Positions 1 through 37,884 of a DNA stretch of 64,000 nucleotides are shown in pieces. The notes under the pieces were generated by a model. It made no database searches and was not told the origin of the DNA. It saw only the letters and a list, made by a program, of their open reading frames with translations. Each line of letters starts with the position of its first letter. The stretch's first letter is position 1. The translations under genes and the position numbers were made by a program. Source of the DNA: Aphelocoma coerulescens (taxonomy: Eukaryota > Chordata > Aves > Passeriformes > Corvidae); assembly GCF_041296385.1 (NCBI RefSeq), contig NC_091014.1:65976578-66040577 (forward strand), given 5' to 3'.

Positions 1-1574
1 GCTCCTCCTCAGCAGTAAGTGGTGGGGGTGATCCAGCAGCTGCACAACAGCTGATGGAGAAAGGGAAGAGTGCAATGTGCACAGCCAGCTCAGGAACTGA
101 GAACCCACTGGTCCCCAGTAATGTCTGAGCAGCATTTGGAGGAATAAATTGAATTTTACAGAGAAAAAAACATCCTGGGACCTTGAGCCAGTGTGGTGGT
201 CAAAGCCCAAACCATGCACTTTGATACAAAGCCAGACCTTGTGGAGCAGAACTCTCTGGTTTGTTCTCCTCATATTTCACCTCATAAATACCCTCAGATT
301 ATCACATGTAGTATCACGATCCAGCTATGATATCTGTAATAGTTTTGTGAAATGCAATGAAAATGAACACCATTATTATTCTGTATTAAATATAGAATCA
401 ATAGAGTTAGTGCAATTAAAATACATTAAAAATCTGAATGTATCCTGTTGGTTCTTTTCCTCTCCTTTTCACAACCATCACCACTTTAGAGCCTCAGAAA
501 AATTTACATGGGAAGGTCATCAAGTCCCACTCCCTGCTTAGAGCAGGGCTAACTTAAACTTGAATAAAATCGCTCAGATTTTCTTTTAGGGCTGAGAAAT
601 CTGATAAAACCCTGTAAGTGGGACAACCAAAAAGCTCTTGAATGCAAGCAAAGTCTCAGTCATGGCAGCTCCTTAAGCCACTCACTGACAACCATCACTC
701 ACAGTTCTGTGCCCATCACAGGCTCAGTAGAAGTCTTGTCTCTATTGCCCATGTGATGTCTGACCTGCATTTGCATTGGGCTTGTATAAAACATGAATTG
801 CAGTGTAGAAAGCAGGAATGCACCGGGATATATTTAATACCAGCAGTGTCTTGTCTCCTGTCACCAGGTTCTCTTTGCTCTCTGCTGGGGAGGTGGCTTT
901 GTTTGCCAGGTGCTTTCTGAAGTTTGGGGATCAGCAGGGCTCTGGAGGAGTGTTAAAAGGGAATACCAGGCTAAGGTATGGGTTACAAGAGATCTGTCTG
1001 GGGTTGAGCTACGAGGTTTGCATTTGAATTGGATCTGCTGGGGTTAACAGTGCTGGAACAAGGGCTGTGGCTGAATGGCAAATCCTGCCCTTAAGGTTGT
1101 GTAAGTGCTGGACAGCTGCAGGGAAATATCAAAACCATCAGATTTTGGTCTCCATTTATGTACATTTGTGTTTGTGTCATGTACAAACAGAGCCACCCAA
1201 GCCTTCTCTGCAGGCAGGGTTGGTTTTGTGGTCTCACAATAAGATGCAAGGGCTTTATTGACTTGTTCCTGACTTGGGAAGTGCAATGAGGAGGGCAAAG
1301 AGCAAAGATGGAATGGAAAGATGGAAGAGAGAGCCCAGCAGGGCTGTGCTTCCTCATCTTGCTGTCCCTGAGGAGGATGGCATCTGCTTCCCATTGGCAC
1401 AGTCCTCCAGGAAGTGGATCCCAAGCCCTCCCTCAAGTACAGAGCAGCAAACCTGGTCTTCCCATGCTGCAGGAGCAGCAGCAGGGGCCTTGGCTATTGC
1501 TGCTCAGGTGCACACAGGAAATGTCTTGTTAGCACCTGAACATCATAAATGCTTTGTTTTCTTATGTGCTTTAG

Positions 1575-1576
<2 letters not shown>

Positions 1577-1620
<44 letters not shown>
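1577..1620. repeat. (AAT)n trinucleotide microsatellite
   Basis: A pure run of about 14-15 AAT/ATA/TAA units with no interruptions. The lack of interruptions suggests the locus is polymorphic. The minus-strand reading gives a meaningless poly-leucine stretch. Confidence 0.97.
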
Positions 1621-1621
<1 letters not shown>

Positions 1622-4019
1622 GCACTTTTCCTTATGAGCACTTCAGTGTTTGCCTGCTCTAAAGGATGTGGCTGGTGAGGCAGAAAGGAAAAGAAAAAAC
1701 TACACCAAAACCAAACCCAGCTGGAACTAAAGCACACACAGTCAGTGGAAACCATTTTCAGAATTGTACCAGTGTGGTCTGGTCCTGTGACCAATTTTCC
1801 CACCTCATTTCAGAGTCCAGAAACCTCAGCTACAGTTAAAACAGAGTTGTGCCTGATGCCAACAGCTTTGGAGCAGTGCCTGCTCTCAGGGTGGGTGGGT
1901 GGCAGTGCCACAGGGACACAGATCACTCTTAGCACCGTGCAGGACAGGACTATAACCTGAGATTACTCAGATGCAAATAACCCCTCAAGGCTTTTACTAC
2001 TACATGCAGAAGATAAACAACCAAAAATAATGAACTCTATCAAAAAGGTTACAAGCTTATCTCATCATTCAAGAATCAACACTATCGCTAAGTCAGGCAA
2101 GGAATTCCTTAACATGTCACAGGAGAGAGGACAGCTGGTACTAAACCCAATTAGCAGAATAATTTCATTCAGCAATTTAGATACCACATAACCACTTAAG
2201 CTTGCAGTATATAACTAAAAATTTAGCTTTATTTAAATTTTAAAATAATAAATAGACAAGCCATATCACAAAATGGGATGGAATCTGTAACTGAGGCAAG
2301 AAAATCACAGATCTTTGAAGTGTCATTTGGGGAACTTCTAGTCAATTTAAATGTCCATGGTATATTATATTTACTTAGATGTGTCTTACCTTTAAAGATA
2401 CTTAACAAGTCAAAAGAAATATGCTCTGAAGTTGGTGATGGGAGCTATATATAACAAGGATAATGCAGAATTATTACAGTTCTTGGGTGATCTGTGAGAT
2501 CAAAGCTGCTGCTGTTTCTCACTCTCCTTCCTCTCTGTCTTTGCAGGTCAGCAAGGCTTCCCTTGCAGCCTTATCGAGTTCTCTGTGCCTGAGCTGGTTC
2601 TGTCCCGCCGACCCCCTGTGAGTGGCAGCACAACACGTGCTAATGTGGCTTTGTTGATATCAGCACTGAATTCCTGTGTGGCATCTGCTGTGGCCACAAG
2701 GAGAGACAGATCTGCTTGAGTGACCCCAGGCACCACATGCACCTTCGAGAGTCTCGCGTGGGGGTGAGTTCAGTCCAGGGGAATTGAGGCACTCCATCCT
2801 CAGGCTTGCCACCCTCACCAGCTGTGGGTGGCACTTTCCAATTCTCTCGTGTTACCAATACAGAAAAAGCATCACAATGGCCTTACAGAACTACCTGGTC
2901 TCTTAGACACAGTGCCAGTGACTTTGAGGAGCTAAATACCTGATGTAAAATATCTTCTCTCTGACAGGCCCTTTCCTTGATACACTTTTTACCCCATTAC
3001 AAACACAAGTTTTGGGATCCCCTTCCCTCCACAGCCTGTGTTACCCCGTTCTCTAAATAATGAGTTCCGAATCTTTGCCCCCCCAGCCTCAGCCCTGCAC
3101 CACCTTCAGTGCCTTAAATGCAGCAGATTCCTCGTGGCCCCCAGCAGCTCAGAAGCCCCAGTTCTTACCGGTCTCAGGGGAAGCTGCTGGGGTGGTGACA
3201 CCCAGTCACTGCCAGTGCTGGCCACGGAGCCTGAGGCAGCCACCGAGGAGCACAGCCCCGAGCACCGGGACAGGGATCTCTGCCGGAGCGAGTGCCGAGT
3301 GCTGTCCCCACACCGGGCACTCGGCATGGCAACCCGCAGCTGTGCCCTGCCCTTGGAGCTCCTGGCTCATCCACAGGAGCCAGCACTAGTTATCCTGTAG
3401 GATTTAAAAGAATTTTTAAAAAAGAGAGAGGGGTACAATCCTGCTATTTAACTGAAACATGTAACATCAGAAAAACAAGGTGCTGCCCCTGCAGCACCCT
3501 GAGACCCCAAAAATGCATCTCTGGGAATCCCAGGCAGGTAATACCACAGGAGGGCTGGCTCCTCTCTCCTCTGCTGGCCTTCTGCCTCAGGAAGTGGTAC
3601 CTCTGTCCCAAGCTGGGATGTCAAAAAGCTGCTGCTATTCAAAGCCCCGCTGTGCAGGCAGCCCAGGCGGCAAGAGGGAATGAGCCTATGCAGGGCTCAC
3701 AAATACACAGCACCTCTGCCCTAAGGCCACACTTCACAATTCAACTCTGTGGCTGTGCATGCTGCAGATTCCTGCTGCAGACTGCAAGCTCAGCTGAGTG
3801 CCAGGAGATGAGCTCTGGACAAGATGGAGTTAAAAGCATTTCTGTTTGGGTACTGGAAGGAGGTCAGCAGGTCCTGCAATCACAGAGCAGCCTCCAGGTT
3901 GTGGAAGACAGGTAATCTAGAGAATGGAGCTAACATGAAGGAAGGGATGAGCTGGTCCATCTCCAGCAAGGAAAAGGCAGTACTTAAAATTCACTGGCTG
4001 CTCTGCACCTTGAGTAAAT

Positions 4020-4079
4020 AGAAAAAAGCCCAAACCAAACCCAACCAACCAAAACACAGAAAAACCCCAACTCAACCCA
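4020..4079. repeat. A/C-rich low-complexity tract
   Basis: Runs of AAACC/AACCC-type words with nearly no G or T on the plus strand. Similar tracts occur at about 51.26-51.39 kb and 58.66-58.73 kb. A complementary T/G tract is at 27.60 kb. Confidence 0.8.
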
Positions 4080-6654
4080 AGCAGCTTACCTTCAGGGGTG
4101 GCTGTGGATTAGGAGTGCTCTCTGGTGAGCAGTGCAGGTCCTTGCTCAGACCCAGCAGCAGACCAGCACTGTGAGTGAGCATCGCTGACTCCCCTGGCCT
4201 GATACTGTTTATGTCCTCAACTCTCAGCAGAGTTTCATCTTGACAAAATCTATGCAAAGGCCACAGATTCCTTCACCAGTACCACGATCCACAGGCCACA
4301 TGTGGACAGTGCTGGCATTTTTTTGCCATGAGAATGAACACCAATTTGTTCAAGACATTTTGGAAATAGCCCCCATATGCTATTCTGCCCCTAATGGTGA
4401 TTGCCCAGGCCCAGGGGAGAAGCAAACTGGTCTAAAGGAAGCCAACAGAATAAACCCTGAAAGGTGATGAATTTTTCCAGGGAATAGAGGTGGGTCTCAT
4501 TCTTCAGCATGTTTGTGATTTGAGTGGAGTGCAGAAAAAGGGAAGGCACAGTGAGAGAACAGCAGCAGCGGTGGGGAAGTGGCCTGCCCACAAGTGCTAC
4601 TTTGCCAATTGTACCTCAGTGTGGCAATATCACATCTTGCTGGTGCTTTCCAAGAATGTCCAGAACACATATTTGTATTCCCAGAGTAGAGAGAATCACT
4701 TAAAAATTGCTTCCATGCCAGCTGGTCTGACAAATATATACGTGGAGGAACACTGTTACATGTGTATGCTCAGAAACAAATGCCTGGCAAGTGCAACGTG
4801 TCCTGCATTAGAGCAGGACATGCAAATGAGAGCAAATCACAGCCAGAGTATGATGTTGGGGATTGCTGGTTTGCAAATCAAAAACCAAGGGCTCTTAATT
4901 CACACTAACCCAGAACACAGTTCCAATGTGATATGAAGATGATTTCATGATGAGGACAAACAGATATTGGAGCAGTTTGCTCACAGAAGCTGTGGAAACT
5001 CTGTCCTGGGAGGTTTTCAGCAACACTCAGCAACCTGTTCCTCGTTCAGTGTTGAGCAGGAGATGGGACTGAAGACATTTGGAGGCCTTTCCTCCCTGAT
5101 TGATCCTGTGCTAATCCCCCCTTTTCTGCACAGCCATTCTGAAATGGAGGCGTTCTTCCTGTATTATTTGGTGGATACACATTTTTTGGGCACAGGGACT
5201 ACTCTGTGAGCTGATAAAGCACAGGCAAAGTAACTTTCTTCTGCTCTCACCTATCCAACTGCCACAACGAGTCTTGGGCTCCTGGAGCTGGCCAGACAGC
5301 CCTGCCAGGGCATATGAATACAAAGGAGGAGAACAATTTGGAATTATCTCTTGAGAACAGTCTGTTCTTTGGCTGACTTGATAACCAGAAATTGGCACTT
5401 GCATCTGCCTGGAGTTGTGTGGAATAACAGCTTCAGTGGACACCTACTTTCTCAAAGCTCCAAAACATTTGCTGCCATTCCCATCATTCAAAGCTTTTAG
5501 TTCTGTAAAATTCTATCAGTGCTGTTCTCCAGTTATTATCAAGCCTCCCTCCTTGTTTGCTTTCTCCTCATGGTGCTGCTGAGAAATGGTGGAATACAGG
5601 TACAGTCCCAGGTCATGCCAGCTACATCTTCACTGGTTTTCAGTGCCAAAAGGTCCCTTAGGTAAGTATAAATTCTGCTTGATGCCCTTTGGAAAGCTTG
5701 GTCACACTAAGCACAGTCTGTCCCTGCTCTGCTATGTTGTAAATATGTTGCCTCCTGACAACTGCAGTTCAGCAAGGTTCAGGCTGGCCCTCTGCAAATG
5801 GTAACCTCAAAGGCACAACACAGTCACAGATGTATCACTGCAGCATAAATAATTCATACAGAAAAAGCCTTCACTAGAAGAGAAAGATCAAACATTCAAA
5901 TACTTCTCCCACCACATGCAAATGAAGTTTAGGATCTACATTAAAAACCAGCTGATGAAACCAGTTCAACATTTTTATTTAGTACTAATGCAGTGTTTGT
6001 CCTGATACCATCATGAAGCATAACCACTTCAAACAGGTGAGGTTTCGTGGAGCTTTCCACTCTTGGAAGTGTCCACATCCTAACACCACTGCCCAGTGCA
6101 AAGCCAAACACTTGCTACAGACTGGGATTTACAAGCAGCAACACTCAGCTGTGTGATAATGCTGTGTGCACAGCAATGCAGGGGACTTGCAAAGCTGCAG
6201 CTGCATGTAGCATCCCACTGCAAAACCCACCTGCATTTGCCACATGATAATGTTTCATGTCTGCCAGGGCAGTCAGATTTCAGTGTTTTCTGCACAGGGA
6301 TTCTAGAAGTGTCTGTCACCACAGTACTTGACAATTTATCTGGTTTTTTACCTCGCAGGCTTGGAGATTTCATGTGTCAAGATGATCCAGCTGATGTAAC
6401 AAGTGACTTTGATATTCAAAATTCCTTGCTCTTGTCCTTCCTAAAAGCTGAAGTAAAATGCCATGAAATAAATGAACAATTAATCAGTTACTGACTACAG
6501 TAATAAGCAGTGGGAAGATACCAGTGTGTCCCCCAGAGGGATTCCTGTTTGGACTTGTAGATTTATTAAAAGGTCAAGTAGAAAGGGGGCAGTTGATTAT
6601 TTATTGATTATTCAATAAGTTACTTACAATCACAGTAGTGTAAAACAGCTGCAG

Positions 6655-7085
6655 AAGTACCTTGCAGAGTTCTGATTGGTCTCCTCAGGGCCAGCTCATT
6701 GTCCACCACGACCCTCAGGCCCTTCTCCTCAGAGCTGCTCTCCAGCAGCTCACCCCCAGCCTGTCTTGGTGCCCAGGGATTGTCCTTCCCCAGGTGCAGG
6801 ACCCTGCATTTGTCTTGTCTGGATTTCAGACAGTTCCTCTGCCCATCTCTCCACCCTGCTGAGGTCCTTGGGAAGGGCTGTGCAGGCCCAGGGGAATCAG
6901 CTGCTCCTCCAGCTCTGTCACCACCTACCCTCTCACCCAAGGCACTGATGAATAAATTAAACAATTAAACAATACTGGGGGACACCACTGGTGACAGGCC
7001 CCCCAGCAGACCCTGTGCCATTGATTATGGCCCTCTGGGATCTGCTGTCCAGCAGGTGTTGATGGGGGAGATGAGATAAAACTTT
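6655..7085 (-). mobile_element. CR1 LINE fragment
   Basis: The minus strand encodes a degraded stretch of CR1 reverse-transcriptase ORF: KCRVLHLGKDNPWAP, then LLESSSEEKGLRVVVDN, which matches the family pattern of CRVLHLG, LLESS-EKDLGVLVDN. The upstream part (about 6960-7080) matches CR1 sequence that in other copies encodes the TSGVPQG region. It carries frameshifts and deletions, and both ends are truncated. CR1 is the dominant LINE of birds and reptiles. Boundaries are approximate. Confidence 0.85.
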
Positions 7086-7522
7086 CAGCCAGCCTTCACA
7101 AATGGCACTGCATTAATCACTGCCAGCCAACAAGAAAACTCAAAGGCACAAAATATTCAGGATACTATATTTAAAAAGAAATAAAGAGCTTAGCTGCTCA
7201 CCCACACTATCTGAGACTTGACAACAGCACAGAAAGCAGCATCAAAGTAGACTCTGCATACCCATAAAAGACAGTTTCCTCTTCTTCCATGAAGATTTTG
7301 CTGGAATGTTTTGCCAAGAATTCATGTGCATGGCATCTCCTTTTTTTTGTTACTGGCACAATGCCACCCATGTCACACTCCTGTTTGTGGCTCTTTTACA
7401 CAATGCAGGTTTTGTCACCATAAATTGCAATGAAATGCACAGATTATTTGTTTCATAGGACTACTTTGACATACACTGAAATAGTAAAAAGTGTATTCTG
7501 TGTATTTAAGAGATTAATAGAT

Positions 7523-7528
7523 TTTATT
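7523..7528 (-). terminator. PACSIN2: Candidate distal poly(A) signal AATAAA
   Basis: Plus-strand TTTATT is AATAAA on the gene strand, about 1.7 kb past the stop codon. T-rich and GT-containing sequence follows on the minus strand in the next 30-80 bases, as expected of a downstream element. Cleavage would fall near 7500-7512. Confidence 0.5.
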
Positions 7529-8556
7529 GTTTTCTAAAATATTTTACAATACAGAGACCCAAACCAGTCATTCCTGACAATTTTAGTAACTGTCCTGTGG
7601 ATGAACAAATATGTGGGTTTTTGTTGACAGACATATACATACATCCACTTTCTAGGCTTGCACATTTGGATTCATTGAAAATGATGACTAAATACATCTA
7701 TAAGCTCAAAGATAAAGTCCAAGATTACCAACAGTGTTTTATAGTTACCTGGAAAAAGATTTGTTAACTTCATTACAGTGTAGCTTCCTAACATGGCATA
7801 TCTACCTACCTGATACTTAGTTTTAACACAAATCTGCTGTAATTTTACAACCCAGTTTTCAATGTCACAAATGCATATTTGACACAATTACAGCTGGCCG
7901 AGTTGTAACTGCAAACAAATGTAGATTGTACAGTGTTCTGCTACAAGAATCCATGTATGGACTAAATCTAGTTTCTATTTTGACTCATTAGTTTATCCAC
8001 AAATACTGATTTTGAGTATATTAGTGTATTTACTGTACTTCTGAAAAATCTAATCACAGAATACTTTGTCTATGGTATAGTAATGAATATGGCAGGAAAG
8101 CAGATTTAAATATACCTATAATTTAAACTCTTAAAATAGTCTAAATCTTATTGACACCAAAAGGCTTGATAACTAATAGCCATGCTCTTCATATTTTGGA
8201 ATATCAAATTATATGTACATATACACAACATAGATAGGCTCTTAATAAAAGCATTTAGTCTATTTTACAGTCTTCTCTGCTCAAGATAATCAGCCTTCAC
8301 AGATTTAACATTTCAAATCACCCAAAAATCATTAGCAGTTAAAAGGAGATTTTTTTTTTTCCCCTGCAAACATGTGCTGGAAATAGCCACTCTTCTGGGG
8401 CTTATGCATAATTTATCTTTCTTTTGAATGCCACTTAAGATCTAGATGGAAAACTCTTAGTTCAAGTGTCAACCCACATAAAGAACACTTGTAATAGAAT
8501 CCCAACCTGTGACACCTGCAGATATCTCTGCTACAAATAACCTTCTGTAACAGATA

Positions 8557-8562
8557 TTTATT
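8557..8562 (-). terminator. PACSIN2: Candidate proximal poly(A) signal AATAAA
   Basis: Minus-strand AATAAA about 650 nt after the stop codon. If used, it gives a short 3' UTR. Only the hexamer supports it. Confidence 0.3.
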
Positions 8563-9212
8563 AAATACAGTATTTTGTTTTACAACTCCATGTACAACTT
8601 CAAGCCATGCTGCCAAGACAGAAAGATTACTACAACATGGGAAGAGCTTTCATTCAGTCAAATGGTGACTAAATCTATGTCATAATTTAAGTATTAATTG
8701 ATAAATCAAAGCATACAAAAAGGTGCTTAACTACATAGCATTTAAATAAAAAAATACTGCATCTTTCAGACATTGATAAGAACAAATAAAAAATTAACTA
8801 TAATAATCTTTAAAATTCAAGTTGCAAGTTACTGAAGGTCACTTAAAATAACTGATTAAACAAAAGTGAGCGTAAGCCACATACCTGGGGTAGGATGAGG
8901 CATAAGCATAGAAAATGCAAAAAATGTTTAGGATCCACAATAATAGACCATGTGGGAAGAAAAAGCTTAAAAAGTGTTTTTCTTATCAGACTATTTTTTC
9001 AACCTAACTCCTTTCCTTTGCATTGTGTACAAGTTGTGAAAACAAAGTCAAGCTTTTGTCTTTAATTCAGCCTTATTTCGGTATCAAGCTCTCGCCTTTT
9101 CATTAAAATATATACACTCTATACATCCATTCCATTTCCTCTCACTTTACCTAAATACACTGTACAGGCCTACACAGCTCTTGTGGCACTTCTGTGTTTA
9201 TTTTGTCCTTTG

Positions 9213-33807
<24,595 letters not shown>

Positions 33808-34548
33808 CGCTACGTATGATGAGCTTGTAAGTATTCAGAGCTTAAACACCTTCAGAATCTGTAAAAACAGAAAAAAAACCCCATTTATGAGCATTATTAA
33901 TGAAGTGGAATTATGAAGTTATGAGAAAAAATTTATGTTAGGCAACGTCATTCAGTATTTTCATATCTAGAGGTGCCAAATAAAAACAAGAAGTAACCAC
34001 ACAGGGCATTTTGGAACAGAAAGCTTCTACCATACAAAGTTCATGGTTCTTATCATGACTTTGGTTGTCCAGAAAACACTCAATGCATCTGCTTATATCA
34101 CATTTCACTACTCTTGAGTTTATTTAATGATAAAATTTCCTATGACAAGCAAAAGAAAAGATTGAGCAGTGAGATGCTTACTCATTAACTACTCCACTTT
34201 CAAAGCATTCCTACAAGACAATCAACTGACCTTTGCTTCTGCAACAACAACCTGCACTGATTCCTATTTCTTTTCCACTGGAATCTGTGTTATGAAACCC
34301 ACCAGAAACATTTAAGGCCAAAATTTGTTGATTTAAAGAAAAATAAATGTCTTCTTGTCATTTGTCTATTTTAGCAAAACAAAAAACCAGAAATCCCATC
34401 AGCTCTGAATTCTGTGCTTTATTAGAAGTAAGTAATTACTTTAACAATTCAGGCATTTTCACTTTTATTGACACAGCTGCAAGGAAGAAACATATAATCT
34501 ATCCTCATCGAAGCAGATGACTTTATAAATCACCGGCTATGAAAAAGG

Positions 34549-34563
34549 TTAGGGTTACCCTAA
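34549..34563. repeat. Head-to-head telomere hexamers TTAGGG-TTA-CCCTAA
   Basis: One TTAGGG and one CCCTAA are separated by three bases. With one unit on each side this is too short to call an interstitial telomere, and it may be chance. Confidence 0.5.
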
Positions 34564-37500
34564 GCTAACATTTAAGATTAACATCAAAAACATAACTGAG
34601 ACAAAAATCCAGGCACAAATGCAGTTTGTGGGCTGGAGACCAAGAGGTAGCAGAGAGAGGAAACAGCTGCCTCCCAAAACACATGCACAAACCCCTGTCT
34701 GATCTCTACAGATACTTCGCCAGCTTCTCCTGTTTGGATGTCTCCTGCCAAGTTTATCTCTAACTACTACCAGGGATACATACAGGTAAACAGATTTTAC
34801 CACCCTTTGTGGGATGAATACTTTTATCAGTAGACTGTAAGTTGAAGCTCCCTCTCTTTTTTTGCCCTATCAATCTTGCTTCCCTTAATGTACCATGGCC
34901 CCCTCAAAAGGGGGCAGAAAACATCTTCAAACCTGACCTTGCTGCCCCAGTGGTTATGACAAACTGCTGAGAGAAATGGCATTGAAAGCCTCCCAGGCAA
35001 GGAGAATTCAACACTAAATTAGCATTTCTGGGATACACTGAAAATAACAGTACCATAAGGGTAGGCACTTGTTTATAACAAAACCCAGCTACTGAAACAA
35101 AACAGTTCTTTGGACAGTTGCAGCACAAACATAACAAAATTACTCTGGCTGGGAAGACAAGCTGCTTCTTCTTATCAGTTTTTCATCCAATTCATTTACA
35201 TAATGCAGTTCACAAAAAAGCTTACATAACCTTAATGGTGAATATGAAACTAAAACCACAAGAACATCAGTTGTTAGAATTTTATTTTTAAAAGACAGCC
35301 AAAATGTAAGAAGGGTTCTGCAAAATGGCAAACTAGAAAGGAAAATCATATAGAGGCAAATTATTTTTACATGTTAGTGTAACAATCTTCAAATTATTTA
35401 ATTAGTAATTACCAAAAAACCAGCATTTCCACCTGTGCTTTTACTGAGCCAAGAGGGAAAAGTTAAACCACTATTTAACTGTCAGTTTCTCTAGCAGCAC
35501 ACCTTTACCTGGAATGTGTTCTTTCCAGATAAATTTTGTCCCTTGCAATTTTTACAATACATTAAGGTAAGCAAAGATCTCATTTGTAAGTGTTGATATT
35601 TTCTCATGCCCTTTTTTAGACAGCTATAAGCAGCATAAGGAGGAAATCAAAGTGCAATAAGCTTGCAACTAACTGGACAAATTCAAAAGAATAGCTTAAA
35701 ATTAAACAGCCGGGCACACCACGCGGAACGAGGGACGAATGAGGTTCTGAAGGTCCTCGGGAAGGGTCTGGGCAGCTTTTCTCCACTACACCAAGACCTT
35801 TCAACCAAAGTGTTCACTGCCACTTGGAAGAGATCTGGAAGACAGCTGTAGAGTTCAGCATCTTGGTAAAAGAAACCCTGAAGTATAAACCTGAAGGGAA
35901 GTTTCAGCAAGTCATCCACCCCACTCTTCCCAAACCACACAAGCAGTGTTTTTCCCCTCCAATTACAGATAGAAAAGACAATGAAAGTGTTCTGAAGTAA
36001 TAATACAGTGTCCACTTACCTTTAACAAAAGAGCTTAAACTATATCATTCCTGCAAATTGACCCTGAAAAGTCAAATGGAAAAACTGAAAAAGCTCAAAC
36101 ACAGGAACATTTTCTTAAATGAGGGAACAGGTTGTGGTGACTGGGTTTTTAAAAAAACCCTTTACTCCTCCTCAACTAGAACTACGTAATACACAGAGTT
36201 ATCCTTTTTTTCCATAGCAGCATGAAAATGATCAGCACTCAGGAAATACTGATGGAATTAAGGTTTTAATATGCCAAATACTATGCTGTGAGAAAGTATG
36301 AGCAAGCGTATTTAGGGAAATATTGTGAAGTCATAGCAACAACTAGTAGAGAAAAACACTATTTTTTACAGTCCTACTTAAAAATAAACTGTATACTGAG
36401 ATAGGAACATTAAGTGGTGTGAGTCACGCTACCCTCACAAAATAGAATTATTACAGCAGCCAGGCCTTAAGCACATTTTTTGTCAGGGTTTGGTCCTCCC
36501 ATCCTCCAAGTGAATTTGCAGAGGTTTCACAAGTAAAGTTCATTGCACTCTTTTTTTGTTTTGCAGGGTCTTCCATTTCACTGTAAAAGTAAACCTATGA
36601 AAAACTACAGCTGTTTTTTGTAAAATTTAGAAAGATTTTGTAAAATCTAGAAAATTTAGACAGATACATCAAGAAAGATGAGTTCTGCATAGATTCTCCA
36701 CAGATGATCACCTGTGTCTCCCAGGGCCGGGGGTTCTTTGGTCAGCTGGATTGCAGCAGAACCTATAACTCCGTAGGAAAGCACAGTGCACACGCTCACT
36801 TCCTATATTCCAAACAACAGTTTGGCTTCATCCACTCTTTTTCTTCTCATTCCACAACTCCAGGCCCATCTCTTTAGCACCTTTTTCTTGTCTCCCAACT
36901 GCTAAGCACAGTGCTGCAGCCACCAAAAAAAGCAGCACAGAGAAAGCTTTACCAGTTCAGAGCCCCTGCTGCCTTTTGTCACAAGCACACTTTAGCCACG
37001 AGAGCTTATATAGGCTAAAAATAAACTACAAAGTCCAACTGCAGAAAGTAACTCCATACTGAGCAGTACATACTGTAATAGCTACAGAAATGATGCAAAC
37101 AAACAAGGCTCCAGTTTCTTGGCCCTGGCCTTTAAGCAATTCTTGTAAATTAGGATACATTGATCTTTGACACAAGGAAACAGACCAATAAATAATTGTG
37201 GCTTTTTTTTTAAAGCTTCCTCTTAGGGAACATTCTAGCCATGCTTTATGCTAAAGACCTTGAATTTTTTCCTCACTGCTAGTGCCCTACTGTGTGAAAA
37301 TAAGTGCTATAAACATCCTGGAGGCTTAACACACAAGGATTTTAGGAAATATTAACTAATAATGAGCAAGCAGACCTTCAGATACCACACACAAAACCAG
37401 CTGAACACAATATGCTGCCTCTGCTCTCAAGAAGTTGGTTTTGATGTTACTTTGAAAGCAATTTGCAAAGTTCCTTGCTTTGTTCATGTTGAAGTACTTG

Positions 37501-37884
37501 ATTTTTTTTCAGTGCAACAAATGCAGACTATTAAGAAGCTAAAATATTCCAGTGAAATCCAAAATTTCTCTTAAGGCATTTTTCAACAGGAAGATGTGGA
37601 AAAGCTTTTAAAGAAATCCTTCAGTTAAACCCCTTCAAGCTTGTAATAATAAATAACTCCGATGAACTCTCACTATGAAACAGGTAAGGTTGTTGAAAGT
37701 GAGATTTTAACATTCTGATCTCTTTAGGAAGATTATGTTTATTTTGAAGATATATTTCACTATACTCAAAAAGATAGCACTAAAAAAAAAATCTAATTAC
37801 AGTCCTGTGTACAATGGCCTTTAAAGCACAGCAATCACTAAACTGTGGCCCTAGGTGATAAACTGGTCCACAACAGAGAAACAT

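Larger units (their letters stand above)
1..6650. other. Intergenic flank downstream of PACSIN2
   Basis: I recognise no gene here. The stretch is moderately GC-richer than the PACSIN2 introns. It holds an (AAT)n microsatellite at 1577-1620, an A/C-rich tract near 4020-4079, a GC-rich hairpin at 3479-3498, a mildly CpG-bearing patch around 3170-3330, and an exon-like segment around 2548-2718. Open frames in all six frames are short and show no family I know. In mammals ARFGAP3 lies downstream of PACSIN2 in the same orientation, but no piece matching its N-terminal ArfGAP domain was seen on the minus strand. Its promoter, if the gene order is kept, is probably further left. Confidence 0.6.
7505..9212 (-). 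other. PACSIN2: PACSIN2 3' UTR (probable)
   Basis: This AT-rich stretch follows the PACSIN2 stop codon on the minus strand without a splice signal that I would trust. A canonical AATAAA (minus strand) at 7528-7523 is followed by T/GT-rich sequence on the minus strand, so it is the best distal end and gives a 3' UTR of about 1.7 kb. Another AATAAA-type hexamer at 8562-8557 could give a shorter form of about 0.65 kb. The extent is inference and the left boundary is uncertain. Confidence 0.55.

Noticed and set aside
1543..1803. Minus-strand frame with a poly-leucine run
   Set aside because: The run is the translated (AAT)n microsatellite.
4490..4936. 148-codon plus-strand frame in the left flank
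   Set aside because: It has no recognisable domain, no splice or promoter context, and a composition no different from nearby chance frames.
1..7000. ARFGAP3 5' exons (expected neighbour in mammals)
   Set aside because: I looked on the minus strand for the ArfGAP zinc-finger words (CFDCGAKNPSWAS-like) and found none.
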